Made by a program: the position numbers and the translations under genes
NCBI GenBank assembly: GCA_910577225.1
Contig: CAJTMV010000028.1
Span: 1 to 54,387, forward strand
Length of the DNA stretch: 54,387 nucleotides
Source of the DNA: an uncultured Eubacterium sp.
GTDB taxonomy: Bacteria > Bacillota > Clostridia > Lachnospirales > Lachnospiraceae
Direction of reading: 5' to 3'
In this document: piece by piece, positions 8,084 through 16,995 of the stretch
How the letters are laid out: every line of letters begins with the position of its first letter
Position numbering within the stretch: position 1 is the stretch's first letter
Notes under the pieces: model-generated
What the model was told of the DNA's origin: nothing
Database searches by the model: none
What the model saw: the letters and a program-made list of their open reading frames with translations, nothing else

Positions 8084-9376
8084 ATGGCGAATATGGAAGA
8101 AAACAGAAAGAAAATGAAAAAAAAGGATCAGACAGCAGAGGCAGAACATGCAGAAAACGCAGTGTTTGACCAGCAGAAATTTTTGGAAATTTTAGGCACG
8201 CTTGTAGAACGCGCCAAAAAGAAAAAAAATATGCTGGAATACCAGGAGATCAGCGACGCGTTCCAAAGTATGTGTCTGTCTGCCGAACAGCTGGAAAATG
8301 TGCTGGAATATCTGGAAATTCATAATGTGGATGTCCTGCGTATCTCGGATGATGACGATGATGATATTTTAATAGAAGAAGATGATGTGGAAGTAGAAAA
8401 CATCGATCTGACCGTACCGGACGGGGTAAGCATCGAGGATCCGGTACGTATGTACTTAAAAGAAATCGGAAAAGTACCGCTGCTGAGCGCGGAAGAAGAG
8501 ATCGATCTTGCGCAGAAGATGGAAAATGGGGCCGTTGCGCATGAAAAGATTATTATTTTAAGAGGCCGCAGGGAAAAACCGGAAACGACGGCCGAAGAAA
8601 AGCGGGAGATCAACGAAGAAATCAACAGGCTGATTCTGGAGCAGGATCATGGCGAGGATGCGAAAAAGCGGCTGGCAGAGGCGAATCTGCGTCTTGTTGT
8701 CAGTATCGCAAAGCGGTACGTCGGACGTGGAATGCTGTTTCTGGATCTGATTCAGGAAGGCAACCTGGGCCTGATTAAAGCTGTGGAAAAGTTTGACTAT
8801 CGCAAAGGCTACAAATTTTCCACGTATGCGACCTGGTGGATTCGTCAGGCGATTACGAGAGCGATCGCTGACCAGGCCCGCACCATTCGTATTCCTGTGC
8901 ATATGGTAGAGACGATCAACAAGCTGATTCGCGTATCCAGGCAGCTATTGCAGGAGCTGGGGCGTGAGCCGTCTCCGGAGGAGATTGCGGCACAGATGAA
9001 TATGCCGGTAGAGCGGGTACGTGAAATCTTAAAGATTTCGCAGGAACCGGTATCGCTGGAAACGCCGATCGGTGAAGAAGAAGATTCCCATCTGGGCGAT
9101 TTTATTCAGGACGACAATGTGCCGGTACCGGCAGACGCCGCTGCATTTACTTTGTTAAAAGAGCAGCTCGGAGAAGTGCTTGGAACGCTGACAGAACGTG
9201 AGCAGAAAGTGCTGACACTGCGGTTTGGCCTGCAGGATGGCAGGGCGCGGACACTGGAAGAGGTCGGCAAGGAATTTAACGTCACTCGTGAGCGTATCCG
9301 CCAGATCGAAGCAAAAGCGCTGCGTAAGCTGCGTCATCCAAGCAGAAGCCGCAAGCTCAAGGATTATCTGGAGTAA
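8084..9376 (+). CDS. rpoD: Primary sigma factor RpoD (sigma-A)
   Basis: This protein of about 430 residues is the housekeeping sigma factor. Visible regions: 1.1 at the N-terminus, a strongly acidic linker (a run of Asp then ILIEEDDVEVE) near 85-105, region 1.2 (DPVRMYLKEIGKVPLL), region 2 (FLDLIQEGNLGLIKAVEKFDYRKG and FSTYATWWIRQAITRAI), region 3 (EPSPEEIAAQMN) and the region 4.2 helix-turn-helix ending VTRERIRQIEAKALRKLRHP. ATG 8084 sits about 10 bases after GAGAGG; ATG 8075 abuts that site and is less likely. trmK begins 4 bases after its stop, using a site that overlaps the rpoD end. Confidence 0.96.
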   Translation: MANMEENRKKMKKKDQTAEAEHAENAVFDQQKFLEILGTLVERAKKKKNMLEYQEISDAFQSMCLSAEQLENVLEYLEIHNVDVLRISDDDDDDILIEEDDVEVENIDLTVPDGVSIEDPVRMYLKEIGKVPLLSAEEEIDLAQKMENGAVAHEKIIILRGRREKPETTAEEKREINEEINRLILEQDHGEDAKKRLAEANLRLVVSIAKRYVGRGMLFLDLIQEGNLGLIKAVEKFDYRKGYKFSTYATWWIRQAITRAIADQARTIRIPVHMVETINKLIRVSRQLLQELGREPSPEEIAAQMNMPVERVREILKISQEPVSLETPIGEEEDSHLGDFIQDDNVPVPADAAAFTLLKEQLGEVLGTLTEREQKVLTLRFGLQDGRARTLEEVGKEFNVTRERIRQIEAKALRKLRHPSRSRKLKDYLE

Positions 9377-9380
9377 AAAC

Positions 9381-10205
9381 ATGCAGAAACTATCAAAACG
9401 TCTGCAGGCTGCGGCAGATTTTGTTACGGTCGGCAGCTGTGCGGCAGATATCGGAACGGATCATGGATTTTTACCTATTTACCTGATTCAGAGCGGAAAA
9501 TGTCCGCGGGCGGTCGCGATGGATATTCGAAAAGGACCGCTGGAACGGGCGCAGGAACATATTGCGGCGGCCGGACTGGAACATCAGATCCGGGTACGGC
9601 TGTCTGACGGAATGAGGGAACTGAAAAAAGGCGAAGCGGACAGTGTGATCATGACCGGAATGGGAGGACTTACGGTGCTTCATATTCTGGATGACGCGCA
9701 GGAGATGCTTGCAGATTTTAGAGAGATCATATTAGAACCGCAGTCGGATATTGCAAAGGTACGCAGCTATGTGCGGGAACAGCAGATGTATATCGACAAA
9801 GAAGATCTGGTATATGAGGCTGGAAAGTTTTATCCGGTCTTACATGTGGCGGTGCAGCCGCGGCAGAAGGAGCGTATGTGTCAGGCAGAACAGCAGATGT
9901 ATCAGATATTGCTGGAAAAGCTGGAAGACACAAAGCGGACAGACGATCTGTTCGATCAGTACGGCGGGTGTCTGATCGGTTCAGGACATCCGGTGCTTTT
10001 GAAAATGCTGGAACGGGATGAAAAGCGCGATCTTGAGATTCTTTGCGGCCTGGAGCAGGGAATCCGGGCAGCCGGTGAAAAACAGGGTGCAAAAGAAACT
10101 TTGCAGGTACGGAAAAAGGAAGTGCAGCTGCGGCTGGAGGAGATTCGGGTATTGGTGGAAACGCTGGCTCTGGAAAGACAGGCGTCCAACATAAAAAATC
10201 AATAA
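9381..10205 (+). CDS. trmK: tRNA (adenine(22)-N1)-methyltransferase TrmK
   Basis: This 274-residue SAM enzyme methylates N1 of A22 in tRNA. It has the family start LSKRLQAAADFV, SAM motif I CAADIGTDHGFLP (about 20-32), AMDIRKGPLERA, and the IMTGMGG loop near 92-98. The C-terminal third is a Lys/Glu-rich coiled coil, as in B. subtilis TrmK. ATG 9381 is chosen because GGAG overlaps the rpoD stop; a longer frame from 9225 overlaps rpoD and is not credible. The trmK-nif3 order next to rpoD is conserved in Firmicutes. Confidence 0.93.
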   Translation: MQKLSKRLQAAADFVTVGSCAADIGTDHGFLPIYLIQSGKCPRAVAMDIRKGPLERAQEHIAAAGLEHQIRVRLSDGMRELKKGEADSVIMTGMGGLTVLHILDDAQEMLADFREIILEPQSDIAKVRSYVREQQMYIDKEDLVYEAGKFYPVLHVAVQPRQKERMCQAEQQMYQILLEKLEDTKRTDDLFDQYGGCLIGSGHPVLLKMLERDEKRDLEILCGLEQGIRAAGEKQGAKETLQVRKKEVQLRLEEIRVLVETLALERQASNIKNQ

Positions 10206-10578
10206 CGACATATCTGGAAGGATATGAGGAAAAACAGCATATCGGATTTGTAACCGGGAATCTGGAAAGAGATCGGATTGCACAGACAATTTCTAAAAAA
10301 ACTGCCCGTCTGACGGATGAAAAGCAGAAGCTAAAACGGATGCCGCTATTAATTGCAGAGAAAAAAAGAATAAAATTGTTAAAAGAAGAAGCCGGATGAA
10401 AAGTAATTCAGGAATTTCAGGATAATTGTATCCGGATGGGGGGAAGAGGTCTTACATATAGAACCGTATCTTTCTTTAGAACAAGACGGAAAAAATGTGT
10501 ATGAGCTAACGGTTTCATGTTCCTGAGAAATTCCGATCTCATTTTATTATTTATGAAAGAAAACAGGAGAATGAAAAA
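10206..10578 (+). other. Gap between trmK and nif3 with a degenerate coding frame
   Basis: One frame, open from within the end of trmK to a TGA at 10397-10399, would encode about 65 Lys/Glu-rich residues (for example GFVTGNLERDRIAQTISKK) but has no start codon or ribosome binding site. It may be the remnant of a lost gene. I see nothing assignable in 10400-10560. Confidence 0.3.
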
Positions 10579-11361
10579 TTGAAATGTGCAGATTTGATAC
10601 AGATTTTGCGAAAGCAGGCAGATGAGTCTTATGCGTACAGCTGGGACAATGTCGGGCTGCTTGTGGGAAGTCTGGAAAAGGAGATACATAAAGTATATAT
10701 CGCGCTGGATGCTTCGGACGAAGCTGTGGAAGAGGCGATAGAAAAGCAGGCAGATCTGATACTGACCCATCATCCTCTGATTTTTCAGGGAATGAAACGG
10801 ATTACGCAGGAGGACTTTATCGGACGAAGAGTGATTGCGATGATTCGTGCCGATCTTTGTTATTATGCCATGCATACGAATTTTGACGTCATGGGCATGG
10901 CAGAGCTTGCGGCAGAGAAAATCCATCTGACGCAGCAGACGCCGTTGGAAACGACCGGTGCTGTGGATGATGCGGCATACGGAATCGGCAGAGTGGGCGA
11001 ACTGGAAACGGAAATGTCGGTCGCTGCCTGCTGTGAGCTCGTCAAATCGGCATTCGAACTGGATCATGTAAAAGTATTCGCCCGCGGGGATCAGAAGCTA
11101 AAACGCGCCGCGATCTGTCCGGGTTCCGGGAAAAGTTATGTGCCGCATGCGATCCGGGCAGGTGCGGATGTATTTATTACCGGAGATATCGATCATCATA
11201 CCGGAATCGATGCAGCGGCATGCGGTCTGACGGTGATCGACGCGGGACATTATGGCATCGAGCATATTTTTATTGATTATATGGCACAGTATTTGCAGAA
11301 ACACGCACCGGAACTGGAAGTAGTAAAGCAGGGCAGAATGGATCCGTTTCAGATTGTGTGA
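10579..11361 (+). CDS. Nif3-like dinuclear metal-centre protein
   Basis: This 260-residue member of the Nif3/YqfO family forms a hexameric ring with a dinuclear metal site; some members act as GTP cyclohydrolase I type 2-like enzymes, but the cellular role is unsettled. Metal ligands are visible in ILTHHPLIFQ (about 62-71), HTNFD (about 98-102) and TGDIDHHTG with AGHYGIEH near the C-terminus. The start is a TTG at 10579: AGGAG lies 9 bases upstream and the nearby ATG at 10571 is out of frame. This is the short form, without the CutA-like PII insert. It follows trmK, as in many Firmicutes. Confidence 0.88.
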   Translation: MKCADLIQILRKQADESYAYSWDNVGLLVGSLEKEIHKVYIALDASDEAVEEAIEKQADLILTHHPLIFQGMKRITQEDFIGRRVIAMIRADLCYYAMHTNFDVMGMAELAAEKIHLTQQTPLETTGAVDDAAYGIGRVGELETEMSVAACCELVKSAFELDHVKVFARGDQKLKRAAICPGSGKSYVPHAIRAGADVFITGDIDHHTGIDAAACGLTVIDAGHYGIEHIFIDYMAQYLQKHAPELEVVKQGRMDPFQIV

Positions 11362-11476
11362 GATTGTCAAAGAGACTGCCCCGGATTTGGATGGACATTT
11401 TATCTTTTGTAATTTCCGGCAGTTAAAATGGAACCGAATCATAGTATAGAATACAGGTATGTATGAGGAATAGCAG

Positions 11477-13135
11477 ATGGAAGAGCGTATTTATAAAATC
11501 TTATTTGATCAGGAAGAAAAAGAATATGCGCAGGGTACGACGTTTTTGGACATTGCGCAGCAATATCAAAGCCAGTATCGCGATCAGATCGTGCTGGCAG
11601 TATTTAACAATAAATTAAGAGAATTAAACCGTACAATTGAGGCAGACGGCGTTCTGTCATTTTTAACGACAGCAGATACAAAAGGCAGAAAAGCATATCG
11701 CAGAAGCATGGTGATGCTTTTGGAAAAAGCAGTGTTCCTTCTGTATGGCACGAAAGCGAAGCTGCGTGTGATGCATACGCTTGGACAGGGACAGTATTGC
11801 GAGCTGGAGGGCGTTGCGGATCTGACACAAAAGCTGCTGGACGAAATCAGTACAGAAATGCGCAGATTAGCTGCGTCTGATATTCCGATTCAAAAACATA
11901 CGATTCATACAGATGCTGCGATTGCAAGATTTATGGAATATGGAATGGAAGACAAGGCAAAATTATTCAGGTTCCGCAGAAGTTCTCATGTGAATTTGTA
12001 TGATATGGACGGTTTTCAGGATTATTTTTACGGATATATGGTGCCTTCGACCGGATATCTGAAATATTTTGAGCTGCTGCGGTATGGAGATGGATTTGTT
12101 CTCATATTTCCGAATGAGGACACGAGAAAAGTATCTGCGTTTCATGAGTCCGACAAGCTGTATCATACGCTGATGGAGGCCGCGGCGTGGGCAAAACAGA
12201 TGCATATTAATACGATCGGAGAATTGAACGAGCAGATTGTCAAAGGGAAGATTCAGGATATTATCCTTCTGCAGGAAGCAGAGATGGAGAAACGGATCGG
12301 AAAGATCGCGGAGCAGATTGCGCTGGAGAAAAATAAGAAGTTTATTCTTATCGCAGGACCTTCTTCATCTGGTAAAACGACGTTTTCTCATCGTATGTCG
12401 ATTCAGCTGCGGGCACACGGACTGACGCCGTATCCGATTGGAATGGACAATTTTTATGTAAATCGCGATAAAACGCCGCTGGATGAAAATGGTCAGTATG
12501 ATTTTGAATGCCTGGAAGCGATCGATATGGAGCTGTTTGATACGACAATGGAAAAGCTGCTGGCAGGAGAACGGGTGGAACTGCCTCATTTTAATTTTAT
12601 AAACGGGAAACGGGAATATAAGGGAGAATATCTGCAGCTTGGGCCGGACGACGTACTTGTGATAGAAGGCATACACGGCTTAAATGACAGACTGTTATCC
12701 ACACTTCCAAAAGAAACCAAATTTAAAATTTATATCAGCGCGCTGACACAGATCAATATTGACGAGCACAATCCGATTCCAACAACGGACGGACGTCTGA
12801 TTCGGCGTATTGTGCGTGACGCGTTTATGCGCGGAACCTCGGCGGAGCATACGATTGAAATGTGGCAGTCGGTGCGCAGAGGAGAGGAAAAAAATATTTT
12901 CCCATTCCAGGAGCAGGCGGATGTGATGTTTAATTCTGCTCTTATTTATGAATTGCCAGTGCTAAAGATGTATGCAGAGCCGCTGCTGTTTGCGATTGAA
13001 CCGGATAGTCCGCAGCACATGCAGGCAAAGCGGCTGCTGAAATTTTTAGATTATTTTCTGCAGGTTCCAAGTGAAGAAGTCGGCAGAAATTCGATTTTAC
13101 GGGAATTTATCGGGGGAAGCTGTTTTCATGTATAG
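11477..13135 (+). CDS. Nucleoside kinase with N-terminal TGS/tRNA-SAD-like domains
   Basis: This 552-residue protein has a TGS-like segment (1-60), a threonyl-tRNA-synthetase SAD-like region (about 60-200) and a C-terminal uridine kinase/phosphoribulokinase domain with P-loop GPSSSGKTTFS near residue 295, followed by PIGMDNFYVNRDKTP and VLVIEGIHGLN. It probably phosphorylates a nucleoside such as uridine using NTP; the ThrRS-like part may sense a ligand or RNA, which is unproven. The three-part architecture is standard in Clostridia and Thermotogae. It is monocistronic and RNase P RNA begins about 70 bases downstream. Confidence 0.88.
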   Translation: MEERIYKILFDQEEKEYAQGTTFLDIAQQYQSQYRDQIVLAVFNNKLRELNRTIEADGVLSFLTTADTKGRKAYRRSMVMLLEKAVFLLYGTKAKLRVMHTLGQGQYCELEGVADLTQKLLDEISTEMRRLAASDIPIQKHTIHTDAAIARFMEYGMEDKAKLFRFRRSSHVNLYDMDGFQDYFYGYMVPSTGYLKYFELLRYGDGFVLIFPNEDTRKVSAFHESDKLYHTLMEAAAWAKQMHINTIGELNEQIVKGKIQDIILLQEAEMEKRIGKIAEQIALEKNKKFILIAGPSSSGKTTFSHRMSIQLRAHGLTPYPIGMDNFYVNRDKTPLDENGQYDFECLEAIDMELFDTTMEKLLAGERVELPHFNFINGKREYKGEYLQLGPDDVLVIEGIHGLNDRLLSTLPKETKFKIYISALTQINIDEHNPIPTTDGRLIRRIVRDAFMRGTSAEHTIEMWQSVRRGEEKNIFPFQEQADVMFNSALIYELPVLKMYAEPLLFAIEPDSPQHMQAKRLLKFLDYFLQVPSEEVGRNSILREFIGGSCFHV

Positions 13136-13205
13136 CAGCGGTTGGTACAGTTTATTACGAAAAAAGTACTTTACATTTTCCATTATTTGTGATTGAATAG
13201 AGAAA

Positions 13206-13563
13206 GCAAGCAGGATGAATGATCGCAGCTGCATGTGCCGAAAGGCCGCAGGTGAGGAAAGTCCGGGCTTCACAGGGCAGGATGCCGGATAACGTCCGGT
13301 GGAGGCGACTCCCAGGAAAGTGCAACAGAAATATACCGCCAGCCTGCGGGCAGCCGCGGCGCTGGTAAGGGTGGAAGGGCAGTGTAAGAGACTACCGCCT
13401 TTCTGGTAACAGAGAGGGCACATGTAAACCCCATCCGAAGCAAGACCGAGCAGAAGCAGTGACGTGGCCCGCCAGCTTCAGGTAGGTCGCTTGAGGCGGC
13501 TGGTAACAGTCGTCCTAGACAGATGATCATTCCAGACATAACCCGGCTTATAGTCCTGCTTGT
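13206..13563 (+). ncRNA. rnpB: RNase P RNA (M1 RNA)
   Basis: The terminal P1 helix pairs CAAGCAGGA (13207-13215) with TCCTGCTTG (13554-13562). Conserved core elements are present: GAGGAAAGTCCGGGCT near 13254, the ACAGAAATATACCGCC segment, GTAAACCCC, and AGACAGATGATC near 13517. This is the catalytic RNA that trims the 5' leader of tRNA precursors. A T run (13563-13570) right after P1 probably ends transcription. Confidence 0.95.
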
Positions 13564-13674
13564 GTTTTTTGTGTACTATAAGCGCATTTTATTTTCGTAT
13601 GTGATGCGTTTACGGAATATGATAGAGAATATCAATTGCTACATTGCCGGCAGAAAGATTTCTGCGTATGTTAA

Positions 13675-13708
13675 CAGGGCCTGCGTCTGGGATTTGACGC
13701 AGGCCCTG
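13675..13708. repeat. Perfect 13-bp hairpin downstream of rnpB
   Basis: CAGGGCCTGCGTC (13675-13687) and GACGCAGGCCCTG (13696-13708) are perfect inverted repeats around an 8-base loop. No T run follows on either strand, so it is not a standard intrinsic terminator. It lies between rnpB and a convergent secreted-protein gene. The surrounding 13571-13824 shows no other feature. Confidence 0.8.
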
Positions 13709-13824
13709 TCAGAATATCCCTTAAAAATGACATCCTGTTTGTTCTGATGTGTCTCAAAATTATCGCCGTTTACGATCGTTTTTCTCCAAAACATTTTCAG
13801 ACAATGCGGCTAAGGATTCGCGCG

Positions 13825-14655
13825 TCATTGTATTGGAACATATTTCATATTTTTGATCGCATAACCCTGATCAGTAAATACAATCCGGAACCGGATTTCA
13901 TCTGCGCAAAATTTTCCCAGCAGGCTGACACGGCAGAGAATATCGGTACGTTTTCCATTCTGGCGTAATTTTGCATCGTATACAGGCGTTTCGAACTTTT
14001 CACCGTCACAAAAGACGTCATAGTAAGTCGTCAGTCCCGTTTCCTCCAGATAAGCTCTGGTAAAGGAAAACGGAGATTTATATCCGGTTTCAGCAACTGT
14101 CAGCCAGTATGTATGATCCTGATCGATCTGGTATGTCAGAGTAAGACCTGGCTGATCGGAATGACTGCCGGAATCGGAAAGAGGAAGTTTTACGAGTTTG
14201 TATGTTCCGCCTTTTTTATCATATAATCTCATGTTTCCGGAACCCTGGGGATCTGTGCTCATAGGATATGTCTGTGTAAACAGTATTTCATTTTCACCGT
14301 CATTGTCCGTATCGCCTGCCTGAATCATCGGCGTGCCGGTCCAGTCGGCATTTTTCATCAAAAGCCGTTTTCCGTTTCCAAATTCAATCCGGTAAGTGCA
14401 GGTCGTCGTATTTCCCGCTTTTTCTTTACGAAAAACACGGTCGGTTCGTCCGTCGCCGTCATAGTCGCAGTTTTTAAACGCCTTGCTCCCGCTCCAGCTG
14501 CATTCGTCCAGATAGCCGTTATAATCCATATATCCAAATGCAGAGGAAGGATTTGTGCTTGATTTGTCTGCGGCCTGGGCAGGTATTTGTGTATTTGCGT
14601 TAAAAAGTAAAGCGGCAGCGCACAGGCAGCAAAATTTTTTAAAAATTTTTTTCAT
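13825..14655 (-). CDS. Secreted protein with FG-GAP/VCBS-like calcium motifs
   Basis: This 276-residue protein has a clear signal peptide: a basic N-terminus KKIFKKFC, a hydrophobic core to about residue 22, and a likely cleavage after AQA near 28. The mature part contains CDYDGDGRTDRV and GDTDNDGENEIL, DxDxDG-type loops like those of FG-GAP/VCBS beta-propeller repeats that bind calcium. No catalytic domain is recognised. The start is followed by a typical Lys-rich leader. It is flanked by an Rpn nuclease gene on the same strand about 60 bases upstream, but a functional link is not evident. Confidence 0.65.
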   Translation of the reverse strand: MKKIFKKFCCLCAAALLFNANTQIPAQAADKSSTNPSSAFGYMDYNGYLDECSWSGSKAFKNCDYDGDGRTDRVFRKEKAGNTTTCTYRIEFGNGKRLLMKNADWTGTPMIQAGDTDNDGENEILFTQTYPMSTDPQGSGNMRLYDKKGGTYKLVKLPLSDSGSHSDQPGLTLTYQIDQDHTYWLTVAETGYKSPFSFTRAYLEETGLTTYYDVFCDGEKFETPVYDAKLRQNGKRTDILCRVSLLGKFCADEIRFRIVFTDQGYAIKNMKYVPIQ

Positions 14656-14715
14656 CTTGGAACTTCCTTTCTGTTGGTCTGTCAGTTATTTGCGGATATT
14701 TTGATATACGCAGTT

Positions 14716-15594
14716 TCACTTTGAAGCAAGGGACGTTTTAAGATAAGTGTCTGCGGTTTCAGAAGAAATACGGTACTTTTCCTGCAATTTTTTGGAAATA
14801 TCGATCTCGGACAGTCCGATTTCCCTGCAGATGGCAATTGCGCCAAAAATACCCTGTTCGATCCCTTGTTTTTCACCGATTTCAATGCCGCGCCGTTCGG
14901 CTTCGGAAAGAAACTGATGATGATCTCTGATCGCTTTTTCACGCGCTTCATATTCAAATCGTTTTTGTTTGTCCCGGCTGATGATCTGCAGCTGGTCATA
15001 TGCACTTTTGATGTAAGGATCTTTTTCAGCTATCATATCAAATTCCTCTCTTTTTTCTGCATTGATAAATTTGGCCCACAATTCGACATTACTGCAGTCT
15101 TCCGTCCATTCTTTGGGAAGTTTTGGAAGCTCGATGACATGAAACTCCATTTTGTCGGTATAAATAAAATGCTGCGAGTCTTCCAGAATATGAAATCGGG
15201 AATAAAATCCGGTGCTGTTTTCAAAAAGAATAAAATCAAGTATGCTGATACTGACGCATTTATTGAGTACATCGTATTTTTGACCTTTTTCAATCTGTTC
15301 TGTATACATTTTGGAAATATAAAATAATGCGCGGTCGGCCCATATTTTTAATTCTGACAGCTGAATTTCTGTATCGATCTGGGTATTGTCCTTTAGAAGG
15401 ATTCTGACATCAAGGATTCCGAGCTTATCATCGTCATGCATTTTGCGCAGATGTGAATTTAATATATGGGATTCTTTCATATTTTCGGGAGGAAGCTGGA
15501 GTATGGCAGACAAGAACCCGATACGCGCCTTTTCATTTTCCATGATTTCTTTGAAAGCGAAATCAATTTTGGGTTTCATTAAAAAATTGTCCAT
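14716..15594 (-). CDS. Rpn/YhgA-like PD-(D/E)XK nuclease (transposase_31 type)
   Basis: This 292-residue protein starts with MKPKIDFAFKEIM and has GILDVRILLKDNTQIDTEIQL near residues 63-83, the D...ExQ core of the PD-(D/E)XK fold in Rpn recombination-promoting nucleases. Family members are DNA endonucleases that stimulate RecA-independent recombination, and many genomes carry multiple paralogues. The C-terminal tail (EIGEKQGIEQG with RRGIEIG) is the typical Gly/Glu/Gln repeat. Length is normal and the frame intact. The family was long annotated as putative transposase; no IS ends are seen here. Confidence 0.85.
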   Translation of the reverse strand: MDNFLMKPKIDFAFKEIMENEKARIGFLSAILQLPPENMKESHILNSHLRKMHDDDKLGILDVRILLKDNTQIDTEIQLSELKIWADRALFYISKMYTEQIEKGQKYDVLNKCVSISILDFILFENSTGFYSRFHILEDSQHFIYTDKMEFHVIELPKLPKEWTEDCSNVELWAKFINAEKREEFDMIAEKDPYIKSAYDQLQIISRDKQKRFEYEAREKAIRDHHQFLSEAERRGIEIGEKQGIEQGIFGAIAICREIGLSEIDISKKLQEKYRISSETADTYLKTSLASK

Positions 15595-15867
15595 AGTTTT
15601 CCTTTCCGTTCATGTCCGGTTTCGTGACAGGCTTTGCGTCTGGTATTATGTAAGGAAGAAAACGAATGTGATGGGATAAAGTTATATTATCAGAAAATTT
15701 GATTTTATTCAAGGAAGTCTTTTGAATTTATTCAGGAATACCGGAGGCTGGTTCTGGTAAAAAAGTTGCTATCAGACAGGGAAGAGCGGTAAACGGAAAG
15801 GTTGGTGAACATTCTCTTAAGAATTGTTATGTAAAATATGTACTAATGGTGAATATAATAGAGCAAA

Positions 15868-16140
15868 ATGTTTGCTGATAGTATTCAAACTGGGGAATCC
15901 GGATCAAGCGGCCATGCGGTAAGAATCGGAGATATTCTTAAGATGATTGTACAGCAGTCGAAGCTGCCGGTTCGTGTGGAATCGGATCCAAAGAAATTCC
16001 GGCCGCTGGACGTACCGGTAGTGGAAGCAGATATCGGCAGGCTGCAAAAGGATACGGGCTGGGAGCCTGCGATCTCTCTGCAGCAGACCCTGCGGGAGAC
16101 GCTGGATGCATGGCGGCGGGCAGTCCGTGCCGAAGATTAG
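15868..16140 (+). pseudogene. 3' fragment of an NAD-dependent sugar epimerase/dehydratase (GDP-mannose 4,6-dehydratase-like)
   Basis: From about residue 15 the 90-residue frame reads GHAVRIGDILKMIV, then FRPLDVPVVEADIGRLQKDTGW and ISLQQTLRETLDAWR. This is the C-terminal substrate-side end of GDP-mannose dehydratase/GDP-4-keto-rhamnose reductase-like SDR enzymes. The Rossmann NAD domain and YxxxK active site (about 230 residues) are absent, and no homologous upstream sequence is visible. It is a relic of a lost nucleotide-sugar gene. Confidence 0.7.
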
Positions 16141-16434
16141 CATGCAGGAAGTGCAAAACCCTGGTGTGAACAGTCACAAGCATACAGATTCAGAATCCGT
16201 ATTTAGTAGTTTACACAGACATTTATTTATGCTACAATACCAAAAGGCAAATTTGTCTTTATTCCATGAAAACAGGATAATCGTTCCGATCAGACAGTTT
16301 TGAGAGCGTGGATAAGTTAAGAGGAGAATACATAATTATGGCGGAAAAAGACAGAAAATCTGCCGCATGCGGATACGAGCCGGATGCGTAAAATATTGGA
16401 AATAACCTTTAAAAAGGTGTTTCAAATATAAAAC
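16141..16434 (+). other. Leader region upstream of the queT riboswitch
   Basis: No confident gene is present. A 17-codon frame (16338-16391, MAEKDRKSAACG...) follows GAGGAG by about 12 bases and could be a leader peptide or chance. AACCTTTAAAAAGGTG near 16404 is a small hairpin ahead of the aptamer. Confidence 0.3.
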
Positions 16435-16477
16435 GGTGAGTTCGAGACCTTCCTCACCTAAAACAAAACTAAAGGAG
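16435..16477 (+). promoter_or_regulatory. preQ1-I riboswitch controlling queT
   Basis: P1 is GGTGAG (16435-16440) paired with CTCACC (16453-16458), closing a 12-base loop. It is followed by the A-rich tail TAAAACAAAACTAAAGGAG, whose CTAA-plus-SD end matches the preQ1-I pseudoknot tail. The Shine-Dalgarno AAAGGAG overlaps the tail, pointing to translational repression by preQ1. The downstream gene is a queuosine-precursor transporter, which fits the ligand. Confidence 0.75.
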
Positions 16478-16484
16478 AGAAATT

Positions 16485-16988
16485 ATGAGAGACAAAAAAG
16501 TACTGTTTATGACGCAGGCGGCAATGATTGCGGCATTGTATGTTGTGCTGACGCTGCTTGCAAATGCGCTTGGACTTGCGAATTATGCGATTCAGGTGCG
16601 GTTTTCAGAGGCGCTGACCGTGCTGCCGTTTTTTACGCCGGCTGCGATCCCCGGACTTACGATCGGCTGCGTGCTCAGCAATGTTCTGACCGGATGTCTG
16701 CCGCTGGATATTGCGTTTGGCAGTCTGGCGACTCTGCTTGGGGCAGTTGGCACATATCTGCTGCGCAAATATAAACTGGCAGCTCCTGTTCCGCCGATTA
16801 TGGCAAATACGCTCATTGTTCCGTTCATTCTTGCATATGTATATCAGCTTGAAGGCTCTGTTCCGTATTTTATGCTGACGGTTGGCCTGGGAGAGGTGAT
16901 ATCCTGCGGAATTTTAGGTATGATATTACTGGGAGCTCTGATGAAATACAGGAATGTGATATTTAAATCTTCCCCGATGGAGATTTAA
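16485..16988 (+). CDS. queT: Queuosine precursor ECF transporter S-component QueT
   Basis: This 167-residue integral membrane protein has about 5-6 hydrophobic helices. QueT family marks include the N-terminal TQAAMIAALYVVLTLL, the motif IQVRFSEALTVLPFF (about 36-50) and GLTIGCVLSNVLTG (about 56-69). It is the substrate-binding subunit of an energy-coupling-factor vitamin transporter that imports queuosine precursors (preQ0/preQ1); the shared ECF ATPases would be encoded elsewhere. It is preceded by a preQ1-type riboswitch and followed by a strong terminator, so it is a single-gene regulon. Confidence 0.9.
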   Translation: MRDKKVLFMTQAAMIAALYVVLTLLANALGLANYAIQVRFSEALTVLPFFTPAAIPGLTIGCVLSNVLTGCLPLDIAFGSLATLLGAVGTYLLRKYKLAAPVPPIMANTLIVPFILAYVYQLEGSVPYFMLTVGLGEVISCGILGMILLGALMKYRNVIFKSSPMEI

Positions 16989-16995
16989 CGATAAA

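Noticed and set aside
10155..10200. Walker-A-like GGNAGSGKT in another frame at the end of trmK
   Set aside because: It is the +2 reading of trmK codons, with no start site and no P-loop protein following it.
13523..13968. Two plus-strand frames after rnpB
   Set aside because: The first covers the 3' end of RNase P RNA and the hairpin, and the second is antisense to the secreted-protein gene. Neither has a good start site.
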